Positions 38,318 through 47,132 of a stretch of 64,000 nt of DNA are shown in pieces. Position 1 is the stretch's first letter. Each line of letters opens with the position of its first letter. The notes under the pieces are model-generated. The model did no database searches, had not been told where the DNA came from, and saw only the letters and a program-made list of their open reading frames with translations. Origin of the DNA: Rhodobacterales bacterium 52_120_T64 (GTDB taxonomy: Bacteria > Pseudomonadota > Alphaproteobacteria > Rhodobacterales > Rhodobacteraceae); assembly GCA_002162875.1 (NCBI GenBank), contig MABA01000009.1, positions 183,552 to 247,551 on the forward strand, read 5' to 3'. Both the position numbers and the translations under genes were made by a program.

Positions 38318-39532
38318 ATGTCCGAATATTTTGACACTCTAGAAACCCGTTCCGCTGACGAACGTGCAGCGGCAATGGCCACGGCCCTGCCCCAACAAAT
38401 TGCTAACGCGATGACGGCCTCCGGCATGGCCGCACACCTCGGCGCAGTCGATGCAGCATCCATAGCTGACCGCGCCGCATTAGCGACGCTTCCTGTCCTT
38501 CGCAAATCCGATCTCGGAGCCGCCCAAAAAGCCAACGCGCCGTTTGGCGGCTTCACGACTCGCACCACGCGTCATGTATTCCAGTCCCCCGGACCAATCT
38601 ACGAAATTGGCGGCGCGACAAACGATTGGTGGCGCATGGGCCGCTTCTTGCATGCCAGCGGCATTGGTAAAGGCGACATTGTTCAAAACTGTTTTTCCTA
38701 CCACCTGACCCCTGCTGGCATGATGTTCGAAAACGGCGCTGCCGCCGTTGGCGCAACCGTGTTTCCCGCCGGTACGGGCCAAACAGAACTACAAGCACGA
38801 GCAGCCGCCGACCTAGGCGTAACGGCTTACGCAGGCACACCGGACTATTTGAAAGTCATCCTTGATAAGGGCGTGGAAATGGGCCTCGACCTCTCGCGCA
38901 TCACCCGCGCTGTTGTCGGTGGCGGCGCCCTTTTCCCAAGCTTGCGCCAGGAATATGCCGATCGCGGTATCAATTGTGTTCAATGTTACGCGACAGCCGA
39001 TCTAGGCAATGTCGCATACGAGTCCCCCGCAATGGAAGGCATGATCGTTGACGAAGGCGTAATCGTCGAAATCGTCATCCCCGGCACGGGCACCCCCGTC
39101 GCTGACGGCGAAATCGGCGAAGTCGTCGTGACGACGTTGAACCCTGATTATCCACTGGTCCGTTTCGCGACCGGTGATTTGTCAGCCGTAATGGCAGGCA
39201 CATCGCCGTGCGGGCGCACCAATATGCGCATCAAGGGCTGGATGGGTCGCGCCGATCAAACAACCAAGATCAAAGGTATGTTCGTACGGCCCGAACAGGT
39301 TGCCTCCCTCGTGGCGCGCCACCCCGAAATCTTGAAGGCTCGCATCATTGCAAGTCGTGATGGCGAACAAGACGCCATGACCGTTCAGATTGAGGCTGAA
39401 GCGATCGATCTCGACGCCGTTGCTGCGTCGGTGCAGGAAACGCTGAAACTTCGCGGTAAGATCGAAGTCCACACCCCCGATAGCCTGCCAAAAGACGGCA
39501 AAGTTATCGATGATCGGCGAACCTACGACTAG
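38318..39532 (+). CDS. Phenylacetate-CoA ligase-like AMP-binding enzyme
   Basis: 404-residue adenylate-forming enzyme of the PaaK family. VQNCFSYHLTPAGMMFENGA near residue 125, YAGTPDYLKVILD near 168, VVGGGALFPSLRQEY near 200 and GWMGRADQTTKIKGMFVRPEQV near 305 follow PaaK. It is shorter than PaaK (about 430-440), and the usual SSGTTG loop region is modified (FQSPGPIYEIGGAT). It closes the cluster that begins with another CoA ligase, so transport and CoA activation of one class of acids is likely. The substrate need not be phenylacetate. Confidence 0.82.
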   Translation: MSEYFDTLETRSADERAAAMATALPQQIANAMTASGMAAHLGAVDAASIADRAALATLPVLRKSDLGAAQKANAPFGGFTTRTTRHVFQSPGPIYEIGGATNDWWRMGRFLHASGIGKGDIVQNCFSYHLTPAGMMFENGAAAVGATVFPAGTGQTELQARAAADLGVTAYAGTPDYLKVILDKGVEMGLDLSRITRAVVGGGALFPSLRQEYADRGINCVQCYATADLGNVAYESPAMEGMIVDEGVIVEIVIPGTGTPVADGEIGEVVVTTLNPDYPLVRFATGDLSAVMAGTSPCGRTNMRIKGWMGRADQTTKIKGMFVRPEQVASLVARHPEILKARIIASRDGEQDAMTVQIEAEAIDLDAVAASVQETLKLRGKIEVHTPDSLPKDGKVIDDRRTYD

Positions 39533-39671
39533 CCCAGCATCTCGCCCCGCCAGTTATCGTTTGGGACTTACGACCAACATCGAGCTTTTCCGCAGCCAAA
39601 TGTATGGCTCATAGATTGATCGAGCAGTCGTAGATCTCCCAATCCGGTTAATGCGCTTGGCATTAAAACGA

Positions 39672-40700
39672 CTAGGAGTCGTTCCCGACGTTCGGTAGGT
39701 GCCATGCACTCTTGGAAGGTAAATCAAAGGCGACCAAGGTTCCGATTTCATACACTGGGTCGGCGGCTGGGTTTGCAGCCTTTATTTGCCCGAAATCCGT
39801 CTTAATAACGTATTCACGTTGCTCGCCGGCAAATGACACGCCCATGACTGTTCCTTGAAATGGGCCACTTCCAACGGATATCGCGCTTGGTCGCCAAGCC
39901 AAATGCCCGTTTTCTGCATCAAAGTTTGCTGTCAAACTTCCGTTGCTACCGATAATGTTGGACCCTTTTATCGCAAAGATATTCTCAAATCCAAAGAAGT
40001 CAGCCGCGAATTTGGATGCGGGATTATTGTACAGTTCATCAGGGGTTCCAACTTGTTCAATCACCCCGTCCTTCATCAAAACAATACGATCTGCCAGCGC
40101 CAACGCTTCAGCCTGATCATGCGTAACGAAAATCATGGTAATGCCGGTTGCGCGCTGTAGTCGCTGCAATTCTGTGCGCATATCCAAACGCAACCTTGCA
40201 TCAAGATTTGATAGGGGCTCGTCTAGCAATAATACTTTGGGTTCCATCACAAGTGACCGGGCCAATGACAGCCGTTGTTGTTGCCCACCTGACATCTCCG
40301 CAGGTTTTCTATCCGCCAGATGCGATAGACCAACTGTGTTCAGACCTTCTTCGACCCGAGATTTGATTTCCGACACTGGCATCTTCTTTAGACGTAAGCC
40401 GAATGCCACGTTCTCAAATGCCGTCAGGTGTGGAAAAAGGGCGTAAGATTGAAAGACAAGACCAATTCCGCGCTTGTTTGCGGGCGTATGTGTCATGTCA
40501 ACGCCACCAATATGTATTTTTCCCGACTGAGGCGTCATCAAGCCTGCAATAGCACGCATAGTCGTCGTCTTTCCGCAGCCCGAAGGGCCCAAAAGGGCAA
40601 TAAGTTCGCCCTCGCGGATATCAAGGTTTAATTCGGGAACGACGACTGTTTGTCCATACGCAAGCGACAGTTTTTGCAGGGAAACGAATGCATTAGACAT
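39672..40700 (-). CDS. ABC transporter ATPase, PotA/FbpC type
   Basis: 342-residue ATPase. Walker A is GPSGCGKTT near residue 38, the signature is MSGGQQQRLSLARSL near 136 and Walker B is VLLLDEPLSNLDARLR. A C-terminal TOBE domain (about 270-340) includes GTVMGVSFAGEQREYVIKT, as in spermidine/iron/opine importers. It is the last gene of a LacI-controlled operon and overlaps the permease gene by 8 bp. Confidence 0.92.
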   Translation of the reverse strand: MSNAFVSLQKLSLAYGQTVVVPELNLDIREGELIALLGPSGCGKTTTMRAIAGLMTPQSGKIHIGGVDMTHTPANKRGIGLVFQSYALFPHLTAFENVAFGLRLKKMPVSEIKSRVEEGLNTVGLSHLADRKPAEMSGGQQQRLSLARSLVMEPKVLLLDEPLSNLDARLRLDMRTELQRLQRATGITMIFVTHDQAEALALADRIVLMKDGVIEQVGTPDELYNNPASKFAADFFGFENIFAIKGSNIIGSNGSLTANFDAENGHLAWRPSAISVGSGPFQGTVMGVSFAGEQREYVIKTDFGQIKAANPAADPVYEIGTLVAFDLPSKSAWHLPNVGNDS

Positions 40701-41472
40701 AGCGAGAGAATCCTAGGAATTTTTCGGCCAAAAAGACGATGGCGACAGAAAGAAGGGCCAAGAGGGCGGACAACGCAGCCACGGATGGGTCGTATGTGAT
40801 TTCCATATAGGACAACATATCGATCGGCAGCGTGCGGACACCCGGCCCTGACAAAAACAGCGACACAGGAACTTGATTGAAACTGGTTACGAAGCCAAGA
40901 ATAAACGCTGCCAATACGCCGCTTTGAATATTGGGTAAAACCACGCGCATAAACGCGCCGATGCGCGAACACCCCAGTAAAACGGCTGCTTCTTCCATGT
41001 CGCTGCGTAGATTGTTCAGGCTTGATGATACAACGCGTACGGCATACGGTAATACCAATGCGGTATGTGCCATGAATAATGCTAGAGTGACGGTAAAACT
41101 CAGTGGAACAACAAGGTAACGCAAGAGCGCCAAGCCCACGATAATTCCGGGGACAATAATTGGTGCGGCGACCACCGTTTTTATCGTTTCAGCATAAGGG
41201 ATATTATATCGGCTGATCGCATATGCCGCTGGCACACCCAATATCAGCGCAGCGATGGTTCCGAATATCGCCAAGAACAGCGACAGCGCAAAGCTTTCCC
41301 TGAAACTCTCGACGGTAAAGACTTTCATATACCATTTTAGCGAGAGACCATCTGGCGGAAACGTCATGAAATCACCTGCGGACATACCTGCAAAAATGAT
41401 AATGAAAAATGGACCTATCAAAAAGGTAAGTGTAAGTCCGATGATCAGTCTTGAAGTCCATTTGGATGTCAT
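40693..41472 (-). CDS. ABC permease, PotC type
   Basis: 259-residue inner-membrane permease with about six helices. The EAA loop is EEAAVLLGCSRIGAFMRVVLPNI near residue 165. The ATG at 41472 is chosen because GAGG lies 7 bp upstream and it follows the previous stop codon by one base; the frame is open further 5'. It is the partner of the PotB-type permease. Confidence 0.9.
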   Translation of the reverse strand: MTSKWTSRLIIGLTLTFLIGPFFIIIFAGMSAGDFMTFPPDGLSLKWYMKVFTVESFRESFALSLFLAIFGTIAALILGVPAAYAISRYNIPYAETIKTVVAAPIIVPGIIVGLALLRYLVVPLSFTVTLALFMAHTALVLPYAVRVVSSSLNNLRSDMEEAAVLLGCSRIGAFMRVVLPNIQSGVLAAFILGFVTSFNQVPVSLFLSGPGVRTLPIDMLSYMEITYDPSVAALSALLALLSVAIVFLAEKFLGFSRYV

Positions 41473-41473
41473 C

Positions 41474-42295
41474 TTACGACCTCGCCTTTGCAATACGTTT
41501 TAACAACAGGTTTGCTCCGAAGCTCATAGTGATAAGGATGGTGGCAATTATACCGGCTGAGACAAAGTCATTCGCTACATTTACCCTCTGATACAGAAGG
41601 GTTTCCAGCATTAGCACTTTGGAGCCACCTAATATTGCAGGCGTAATATAGGCGGTGAGTGATCCGGTAAAAACAAGCGTTCCGCCCATTACCAAACCGT
41701 CTTTGGTTAAAGGAAGTATGATCTTCGTAAAGACCTGAATCCAGCTTGCGCCAAGGACGCGGGCCGCAGGAATGACATCTTTTGGCAGGTTTTCCAAAGC
41801 GCTAACCAACGAGATGATCATGAGCGGTAGAAATAGCTGTAACAGTCCAAGAAATACGGCTGTCTCGGTGAAAAGGATGCGAATGGGGGTGTCGCTAAGC
41901 CCTAATGCTAAAATCGCGTCGTTTACAATGCCGGTGCGTCCAAGAATGACGATCCACGCGTACGTTCTTGCGACGGGCGAAATCATTAGTGGTAAGACAA
42001 CGAGCCCAAACACGCGACCACGGTTCTTTCCGTCAAGATTTACGATACAAAATGCGCAGGCATAACCGATTATCGCGCTCGTCAACGCGACTAGGAAGCC
42101 CAGTTTTAGCGTGCGCAGGAAAACAGTTTGGTTAAGCGGCTTTGAGGCAAAATCAACGTAGCCCTGCAAAGACCATTGGCCACCAATCTTGAACGCCTCC
42201 GACAGTAATAATCCAACTGGAAGCAAGAAAAGGATGGCCGTGAAGAGCGCTGCGGGCAATGCAAGTGCCAAACCTTCTCGGTTGTTCTGAAACAT
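41474..42295 (-). CDS. ABC permease, PotB type
   Basis: 273-residue inner-membrane permease with six helices. The conserved loop is IPAARVLGASWIQVFTKIILPLT near residue 178. It lies 57 bp after the binding-protein gene, separated from it by a strong hairpin, and 1 bp before the next permease. Polyamine, opine or thiamine-type importers share this arrangement. Confidence 0.9.
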   Translation of the reverse strand: MFQNNREGLALALPAALFTAILFLLPVGLLLSEAFKIGGQWSLQGYVDFASKPLNQTVFLRTLKLGFLVALTSAIIGYACAFCIVNLDGKNRGRVFGLVVLPLMISPVARTYAWIVILGRTGIVNDAILALGLSDTPIRILFTETAVFLGLLQLFLPLMIISLVSALENLPKDVIPAARVLGASWIQVFTKIILPLTKDGLVMGGTLVFTGSLTAYITPAILGGSKVLMLETLLYQRVNVANDFVSAGIIATILITMSFGANLLLKRIAKARS

Positions 42296-42317
42296 TTAGT
42301 TGTCTCCAAATATTGTT

Positions 42318-42343
42318 GCCGGCACCGAATTAACGGTGCCGGC
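42318..42343 (-). terminator. Hairpin between binding-protein and permease genes
   Basis: A perfect 10-bp stem (GCCGGCACCG / CGGTGCCGGC) with a 6-base AT loop and no U-run. It is likely a stabilising or attenuating stem that raises binding-protein levels over permease. Confidence 0.65.
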
Positions 42344-42352
42344 GATAGTGGT

Positions 42353-43372
42353 TTAGTTAACCACTTTTTCGTTCCAACGGTCGAGCCATGCATCACGGTT
42401 ATCAATGATTGCACCCGAGTCTAGCGTGGTTAGCGAATTGATTAGGTCAGCCCCGTAAGTCAGGCTCTCGGCGATCTCATCACTAACTACAACTTTTGCG
42501 TTTGCCGGGCTATCCAGTTTCAGTTCTGCAATACGCGTCTGGACTTCTGTAGAAAGCCAATAGTCGATGAACTGATAGGTCAGCTCTTCGTTTCCATTGC
42601 CCTTGGTCATTAGCATAACGTTCATACCACCTGCTTGCCCCTCTTCTGGCTCTGCCCACTTAAACGGTAATGCAGCACCCGAGAAACGGCTCCAGGCGAA
42701 GCGCCCTACTGGGGCCGCGATGACCTCTTCTTGCATCATCAACTGAGCAAGCTCGGAGGAGCGGTTGTAGAAAGTCACGATGTCATCAGCGTGTTCACCG
42801 ACAGCGTCAATCGTGTCACTGAAGGTGATTTCGTCAGTCCCCATTGCTTTGCCAAGCATAAGCAACGTTAGAGGGCCTTGTGTCCCTGTGATGTTGGGCA
42901 ATGCAACGCGGCCTTTCAACTCGTCCGACAGCAGGTCAGCCCAGCTGTTAATTTCAACCAGATCAGACCGGTACACGATTGAAGTTGCGTAGAAACCGTA
43001 TCCAATGGCCAAATGATCACCGATAGGGTCTTTTGCGGATTCGTAAAGATCAGCATGGCTAGGTATTTGCGAAACATCCATCGACTGAAGCAAACCTTTG
43101 CGCGCCAATGCGAGGGCATCATGTGACGACATTACCGCCATATCAACGACTGGGTTTGCGGCGTTAGCCTCAATCTTTGCCATACGTTCGACGCTGTTGC
43201 CTGTTTCTACGACGACTTCGCAATCGCAAACTTCCTCGAACGGGTCGAAGATTGCCGCTTTCATCGCATCCATTCCGAACGAATAAACCGAGATAGTTAT
43301 CGTTTTATCTTGCGCGTGAGCCGCACCTGTAACGAGGCCGAGCGCCGTGGTCATGGCTAATAATAGTTTCAT
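42353..43372 (-). CDS. ABC substrate-binding protein, PotD/AfuA type
   Basis: 339-residue periplasmic protein with a signal peptide of about 20 residues (MKLLLAMTTALGLVTGAAHA). The mature part starts TITISVYSFGMDAMKAAIF and includes VVETGNSVERMAKIEANAANPVVDMAVM and a C-terminal WLDRWNEKV, typical of the type-2 fold that binds polyamines, iron or small heterocycles. A Cys pair (CDC) lies near residue 49. The ribosome site AGGAG overlaps the end of the LacI-type gene; the lacI stop TAA is 2 bp from this ATG. The ligand is unknown. Confidence 0.88.
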   Translation of the reverse strand: MKLLLAMTTALGLVTGAAHAQDKTITISVYSFGMDAMKAAIFDPFEEVCDCEVVVETGNSVERMAKIEANAANPVVDMAVMSSHDALALARKGLLQSMDVSQIPSHADLYESAKDPIGDHLAIGYGFYATSIVYRSDLVEINSWADLLSDELKGRVALPNITGTQGPLTLLMLGKAMGTDEITFSDTIDAVGEHADDIVTFYNRSSELAQLMMQEEVIAAPVGRFAWSRFSGAALPFKWAEPEEGQAGGMNVMLMTKGNGNEELTYQFIDYWLSTEVQTRIAELKLDSPANAKVVVSDEIAESLTYGADLINSLTTLDSGAIIDNRDAWLDRWNEKVVN

Positions 43373-43374
43373 TT

Positions 43375-44358
43375 TTATCTCCTTGTTGGGTTTGGGAATT
43401 GCGTCGCGACAGGACCAGTGGATTCTCGAAGTACGATTGTCATGTCCACGATACTGGGTGTTGGTAATGTTGGTTCCTGCCGAATTGCTGCATCCAGATA
43501 GGCAACAAGCCTTCGCGCAAGCTCGGTTGTGTCAGGAACAATTGTTGATAGCGTAGGTCTGACGGCGGTGGCCAACGGTAGATCGTCGAACCCCATTACG
43601 CTAATTGCTTCAGGGCACTTTAGGCCCGACCGTTCGGCTTCAGTGACGGCGCGCAATGCAAGTAAATCCGATGTCGTCAGGATTGCGGTTACACCATCTT
43701 GATTTTTCTGTACCAGATCAGGAAAGCTTTCAGACACCCAACACACCTCGTATTGTGCTGCGCCATTCAGAACTTCGATCATGCCTTCAATCCGATCTTT
43801 CTGCACCGGTGAAAGCGCGTCGCTCCCAAGCAGCAGGAAATTGCGGTGCCCGAGATCCAAAAGTGCATGTGCCGCGAGTTGCCCACCCTGCGTATGATTT
43901 GCAGCAACAGTATTATTTGGATCACTTGCCGTGCTGGCAGTTGCGTAAGGTACTCTGTTTATGTTTGGCGCAGTACGGCGTTGCGGTAGGACAATGATTC
44001 CATCCACACCGCGCTGAATAAGCTGTTTGATCGCTTTGGTCTGCCCTTCTTCGGTACTACGCGAATTGGCAATAAGAATTCCAAAACCACATTTTTCTGC
44101 TTCCGCCTCAACGCCCTCGGCGAATTTTGGAAAAACGGGTTTGGTAATATCGGGCATAACCAGACCCAGAATTCCGCTGCGACCCGTCTTAAGCGCGCGT
44201 CCAGCTGCGCTCGGGAAATACCCGAGTTCCTCCGCGCGAGAGGTGACGAGTCGAATCACATCCTCGGAAACGCGGCCCTTGCCGGTCAACGCATTGGACA
44301 CCGTAGCCACTGATATCCCGAGGTCATTTGCAATTTGTTTTTGATTTATCAAAATCAA
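43375..44358 (-). CDS. LacI-family transcriptional regulator
   Basis: 327-residue repressor. The N-terminal helix-turn-helix (QIANDLGISVATVSNALTGKG, about 8-28) with its hinge is followed by a periplasmic-binding-like effector domain (GILGLVMPDITKPVFPKFAEG; QRGVDGIIVLPQR; SVMGFDDLPLATAVRPTLSTI). It is the first gene of the transporter operon. A promoter with an overlapping near-palindromic operator lies directly upstream, so autoregulation is likely. The effector is probably the transported compound or its product. Confidence 0.92.
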   Translation of the reverse strand: MILINQKQIANDLGISVATVSNALTGKGRVSEDVIRLVTSRAEELGYFPSAAGRALKTGRSGILGLVMPDITKPVFPKFAEGVEAEAEKCGFGILIANSRSTEEGQTKAIKQLIQRGVDGIIVLPQRRTAPNINRVPYATASTASDPNNTVAANHTQGGQLAAHALLDLGHRNFLLLGSDALSPVQKDRIEGMIEVLNGAAQYEVCWVSESFPDLVQKNQDGVTAILTTSDLLALRAVTEAERSGLKCPEAISVMGFDDLPLATAVRPTLSTIVPDTTELARRLVAYLDAAIRQEPTLPTPSIVDMTIVLRESTGPVATQFPNPTRR

Positions 44359-44371
44359 TCCTCTACGATGA

Positions 44372-44407
44372 TTAAACGATTAACCAGAGAATCTAACAAT
44401 TTGTCAA
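44372..44407 (-). promoter_or_regulatory. Promoter and operator of the LacI-type gene
   Basis: On the minus strand a consensus -35 TTGACA (44407-44402) is followed after exactly 17 bp by GTTAAT (44384-44379, 4 of 6 matches to the -10). A near-palindrome TTAAACGATTAA (44372-44383, one mismatch) with the central CG typical of LacI-family operators overlaps the -10. The repressor probably blocks its own operon and perhaps the divergent amidohydrolase gene. Confidence 0.6.
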
Positions 44408-44477
44408 GCTTATTGATTCCCAAGCAATTTGCATTCAAATGGTGCAACACCAGATAGGCACTGCAAGGTCTAATAAA

Positions 44478-45806
44478 ATGCGCACACTACTTCACAATGC
44501 CCGAATCCTGACGATGAACAACAATTTTGATGAGTATCCTCAAGGCTGGATTGTCGTTGAGGACAATATCATAGTGGCGCTTGGCGAAGGCCCGCTAACG
44601 GAAAAAACATTACCTTCAGATGAAGTGATTGATGTGAACGGCGACCTATTAATTCCGGGAATGGTGAACACCCATTGTCATATGTCTATGACAATGTTTC
44701 GGGGGTTAGGCGAAGATGTTGATGACAGGCTGTTTCGATATATCCTGCCTATAGAGCGAGAGGCCGTCACACCCGAAGTCGTTCGCATCGGTGCAGCACA
44801 TGCTGCTGTCGAAATGATACTTGGGGGTGTAACCACGACCGCCGATATGTATTATTTTGAACAAGAAGTTGGCCGTGTACTTGATGTGGCGGGAATGCGT
44901 GGTGTGATCGGGCAGACGCTTGCTGATTACAATCCGCCCGATCACGACACTTTTGATCAAGGCTTTGGTTTGGTCGATGATTTGCGCGACGAGTTTCGCG
45001 ACAACGAACGCATAACCGCATCTATCGCACCGCACGCCCCATACTCGACAGGGCCACAGATAATGGAACGCGTTGCGATGTATGCATCGGACCACCCAGA
45101 TGTCCGCGTTCAAATGCACTTAGCTGAAATGAAATCAGAAATCGAATGGTGCGCAAAAAACTATAATTGCCGCCCGGTGGAGTTGGTTGATAAAACGGGG
45201 CTTCTTCAATCCGGCGCAATCATGGCGCATTGCCTTGAGGTTACATCAAACGAAATAGATATATTGTCGGCACGAGGCGTTACCGTCGCCCACAACGCAC
45301 GTTCCAACGCAAAAGCTGGCAGAGGTATTGCACCCGTTGAGGCTATGCGTAAAAGTGGCCTCGCAGTTGGGTTGGCCACTGACGGTGCGATGAGCGGGAA
45401 CACTTTGGATGTAATCGCACAAATGGCACCAGCTTCAATGTTTGCGAAACTTCTAGGTGGTAGCAGGAAATGTTTGCCAGCCCGTGATGTCGTAAAAATG
45501 GCGACACTAGAGGGTGCAAAAGTTCTTGGATTAGATGACAAAATCGGTTCGTTGGAAGTGGGAAAATGCGCCGATCTGGTTCGAATTTCCCTAGATTCCC
45601 CGCGAATGGTCCCGATCTATGATATCTATGCGACCCTAGTGTTCGCCGCGAATGCATCTGACGTGCGTGATGTGATGATCGACGGAGTATGGGTTGCCAA
45701 AAATTGGACAGTTTTGACGCTTGAGCAACCAAAAGTGTTGAGTGATGCAGTTCAAATCGCAGCACGGTTTAGCCAAAGAATTTTATCAATTGATGCAGCC
45801 GGTTGA
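44478..45806 (+). CDS. Amidohydrolase, MTA/SAH-deaminase / chlorohydrolase-like
   Basis: 442-residue metal-dependent hydrolase. NTHCHMSMTMFRGLGEDVDD near residue 65 supplies the HxH metal pair. HLAEMKSEIEW near 215, MAHCLE near 248 and ATDGAMSGN near 300 supply the remaining His and Asp. This is the pattern of 5'-methylthioadenosine/S-adenosylhomocysteine deaminase and of the AtzB/TrzA deaminases. The ATG at 44478 has AAGG 11 bp upstream; an earlier in-frame ATG at 44439 has no ribosome site. Divergent from the LacI-transporter operon, it probably deaminates the imported N-heterocycle (inference). Confidence 0.85.
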   Translation: MRTLLHNARILTMNNNFDEYPQGWIVVEDNIIVALGEGPLTEKTLPSDEVIDVNGDLLIPGMVNTHCHMSMTMFRGLGEDVDDRLFRYILPIEREAVTPEVVRIGAAHAAVEMILGGVTTTADMYYFEQEVGRVLDVAGMRGVIGQTLADYNPPDHDTFDQGFGLVDDLRDEFRDNERITASIAPHAPYSTGPQIMERVAMYASDHPDVRVQMHLAEMKSEIEWCAKNYNCRPVELVDKTGLLQSGAIMAHCLEVTSNEIDILSARGVTVAHNARSNAKAGRGIAPVEAMRKSGLAVGLATDGAMSGNTLDVIAQMAPASMFAKLLGGSRKCLPARDVVKMATLEGAKVLGLDDKIGSLEVGKCADLVRISLDSPRMVPIYDIYATLVFAANASDVRDVMIDGVWVAKNWTVLTLEQPKVLSDAVQIAARFSQRILSIDAAG

Positions 45807-45930
45807 GGTTCCTTTCGCGGCGATCAACGCATCAGAAATACGTAGCAGTGTGAATGCGTGCAAATAAGTGGTCTCTGCAAATCACAGTTGTGTATAACCA
45901 GATTAGATTGATGATAATATTGGTGGATAA

Positions 45931-47103
45931 ATGACAATTGAAATCGGTAACCTCGACGCGCGTAACCTGTGGCTGTCAACGCAGGGTTTGGCGAAGACTC
46001 CAACTGGCAACTTGGACACGATATCAATCATAAAGCAGCTCGGCTTTGTCCAGCTTGACACAATCCAAGTCGTTTCGCGGGCTCACCATCATATTATATG
46101 GAGTCGAAATCAAAATTATCGCGAGCCGATGCTGAATACCCTATTGGCGCGGGAACGACAGATATTCGAACATTTCACACATGATGCCTCCGTCATTCCG
46201 ATGGATTACCTGCCTATGTGGCAAAGGCAGTTTCGCCGGAAAAAGGAACAACTGGATCGTTCAAGTTGGTTCAATGGCATGACAAATAAAGCAGGTCGGG
46301 AAGCAATTCGAAAACGCATAGAAAACGAAGGCTCGCTTTCAACGCATTCATTCGACACGAAAGTTGCCGGTGCGAAAAAAATGTGGGCGAGACCGCCACA
46401 CAAACTTGCACTGGATTACATGTGGTACACGGGTGAATTAGCAACTTGCCACCGCGTCAATTTCACGAAGTACTACAACATTGCCGAGCGTGTTTTCCCA
46501 GCCCAGCTCCACGATCAAGGTGTTGCAGATGAAGAACAAATCGACTGGTTGTGTATGTCCGCACTCGAGAGATTGGGTGTAGGAACCTTACGAGAGATTC
46601 AGGAGTTTTGGGACGCCGTCTCGACTAAAGAGGTTAAGGCATGGTCCGAACGAGCAATGGCGTCACTAGCGAAAGTTGAAATTCAATCCGCGGATGGGTC
46701 CTGGACCAGCACCTATGCCCCAAATGATATTGAACGCCGTCTATCGGAATTGAAAGCACCGACATCACGCTTGCGCATTCTCAATCCATTCGACCCGGCA
46801 GTCCGCAACCGAAAACGGCTGTCCCGATTATTCGGATTTGACTATCGCGTAGAAATGTTTGTACCGGCTTCACAACGTCTGTGGGGGTATTATGTGTATC
46901 CATTGCTGGAAGGTAGCCGCTTTGTTGGGCGGATAGAGGTAAAAGCCGACAGAAAAACCGGTGCCCTAAATGTTCTGAATGTTTGGCTGGAGAACGGTGT
47001 TAAATGGACACCACAGCGCTCAAACAAATTAGATGCAGAACTCGTCAGACTTGGAAAATTAGCTTCCTGCGAAACTATAGATTGGCAATGCCCGACACCC
47101 TGA
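45931..47103 (+). CDS. YcaQ-family DNA glycosylase / winged-helix protein
   Basis: 390-residue protein of the HTH_42 (DUF1006) family. Escherichia coli YcaQ (AlkX) unhooks interstrand crosslinks, and Streptomyces AlkZ removes azinomycin adducts. Visible motifs are LGFVQLDTIQVVSRAHHHIIWSR (about 31-53; the family's QxD-type catalytic region lies here), FEHFTHDASVIP near 70 and LDYMWYTGELATCHR near 155. LNPFDPAVRNRKRLSRLFGFDY occurs near 285. It stands alone and converges on the next ABC operon. Confidence 0.85.
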   Translation: MTIEIGNLDARNLWLSTQGLAKTPTGNLDTISIIKQLGFVQLDTIQVVSRAHHHIIWSRNQNYREPMLNTLLARERQIFEHFTHDASVIPMDYLPMWQRQFRRKKEQLDRSSWFNGMTNKAGREAIRKRIENEGSLSTHSFDTKVAGAKKMWARPPHKLALDYMWYTGELATCHRVNFTKYYNIAERVFPAQLHDQGVADEEQIDWLCMSALERLGVGTLREIQEFWDAVSTKEVKAWSERAMASLAKVEIQSADGSWTSTYAPNDIERRLSELKAPTSRLRILNPFDPAVRNRKRLSRLFGFDYRVEMFVPASQRLWGYYVYPLLEGSRFVGRIEVKADRKTGALNVLNVWLENGVKWTPQRSNKLDAELVRLGKLASCETIDWQCPTP

Positions 47104-47132
47104 GATTTTGGGCCGAAATGAAATTGCCAAAA

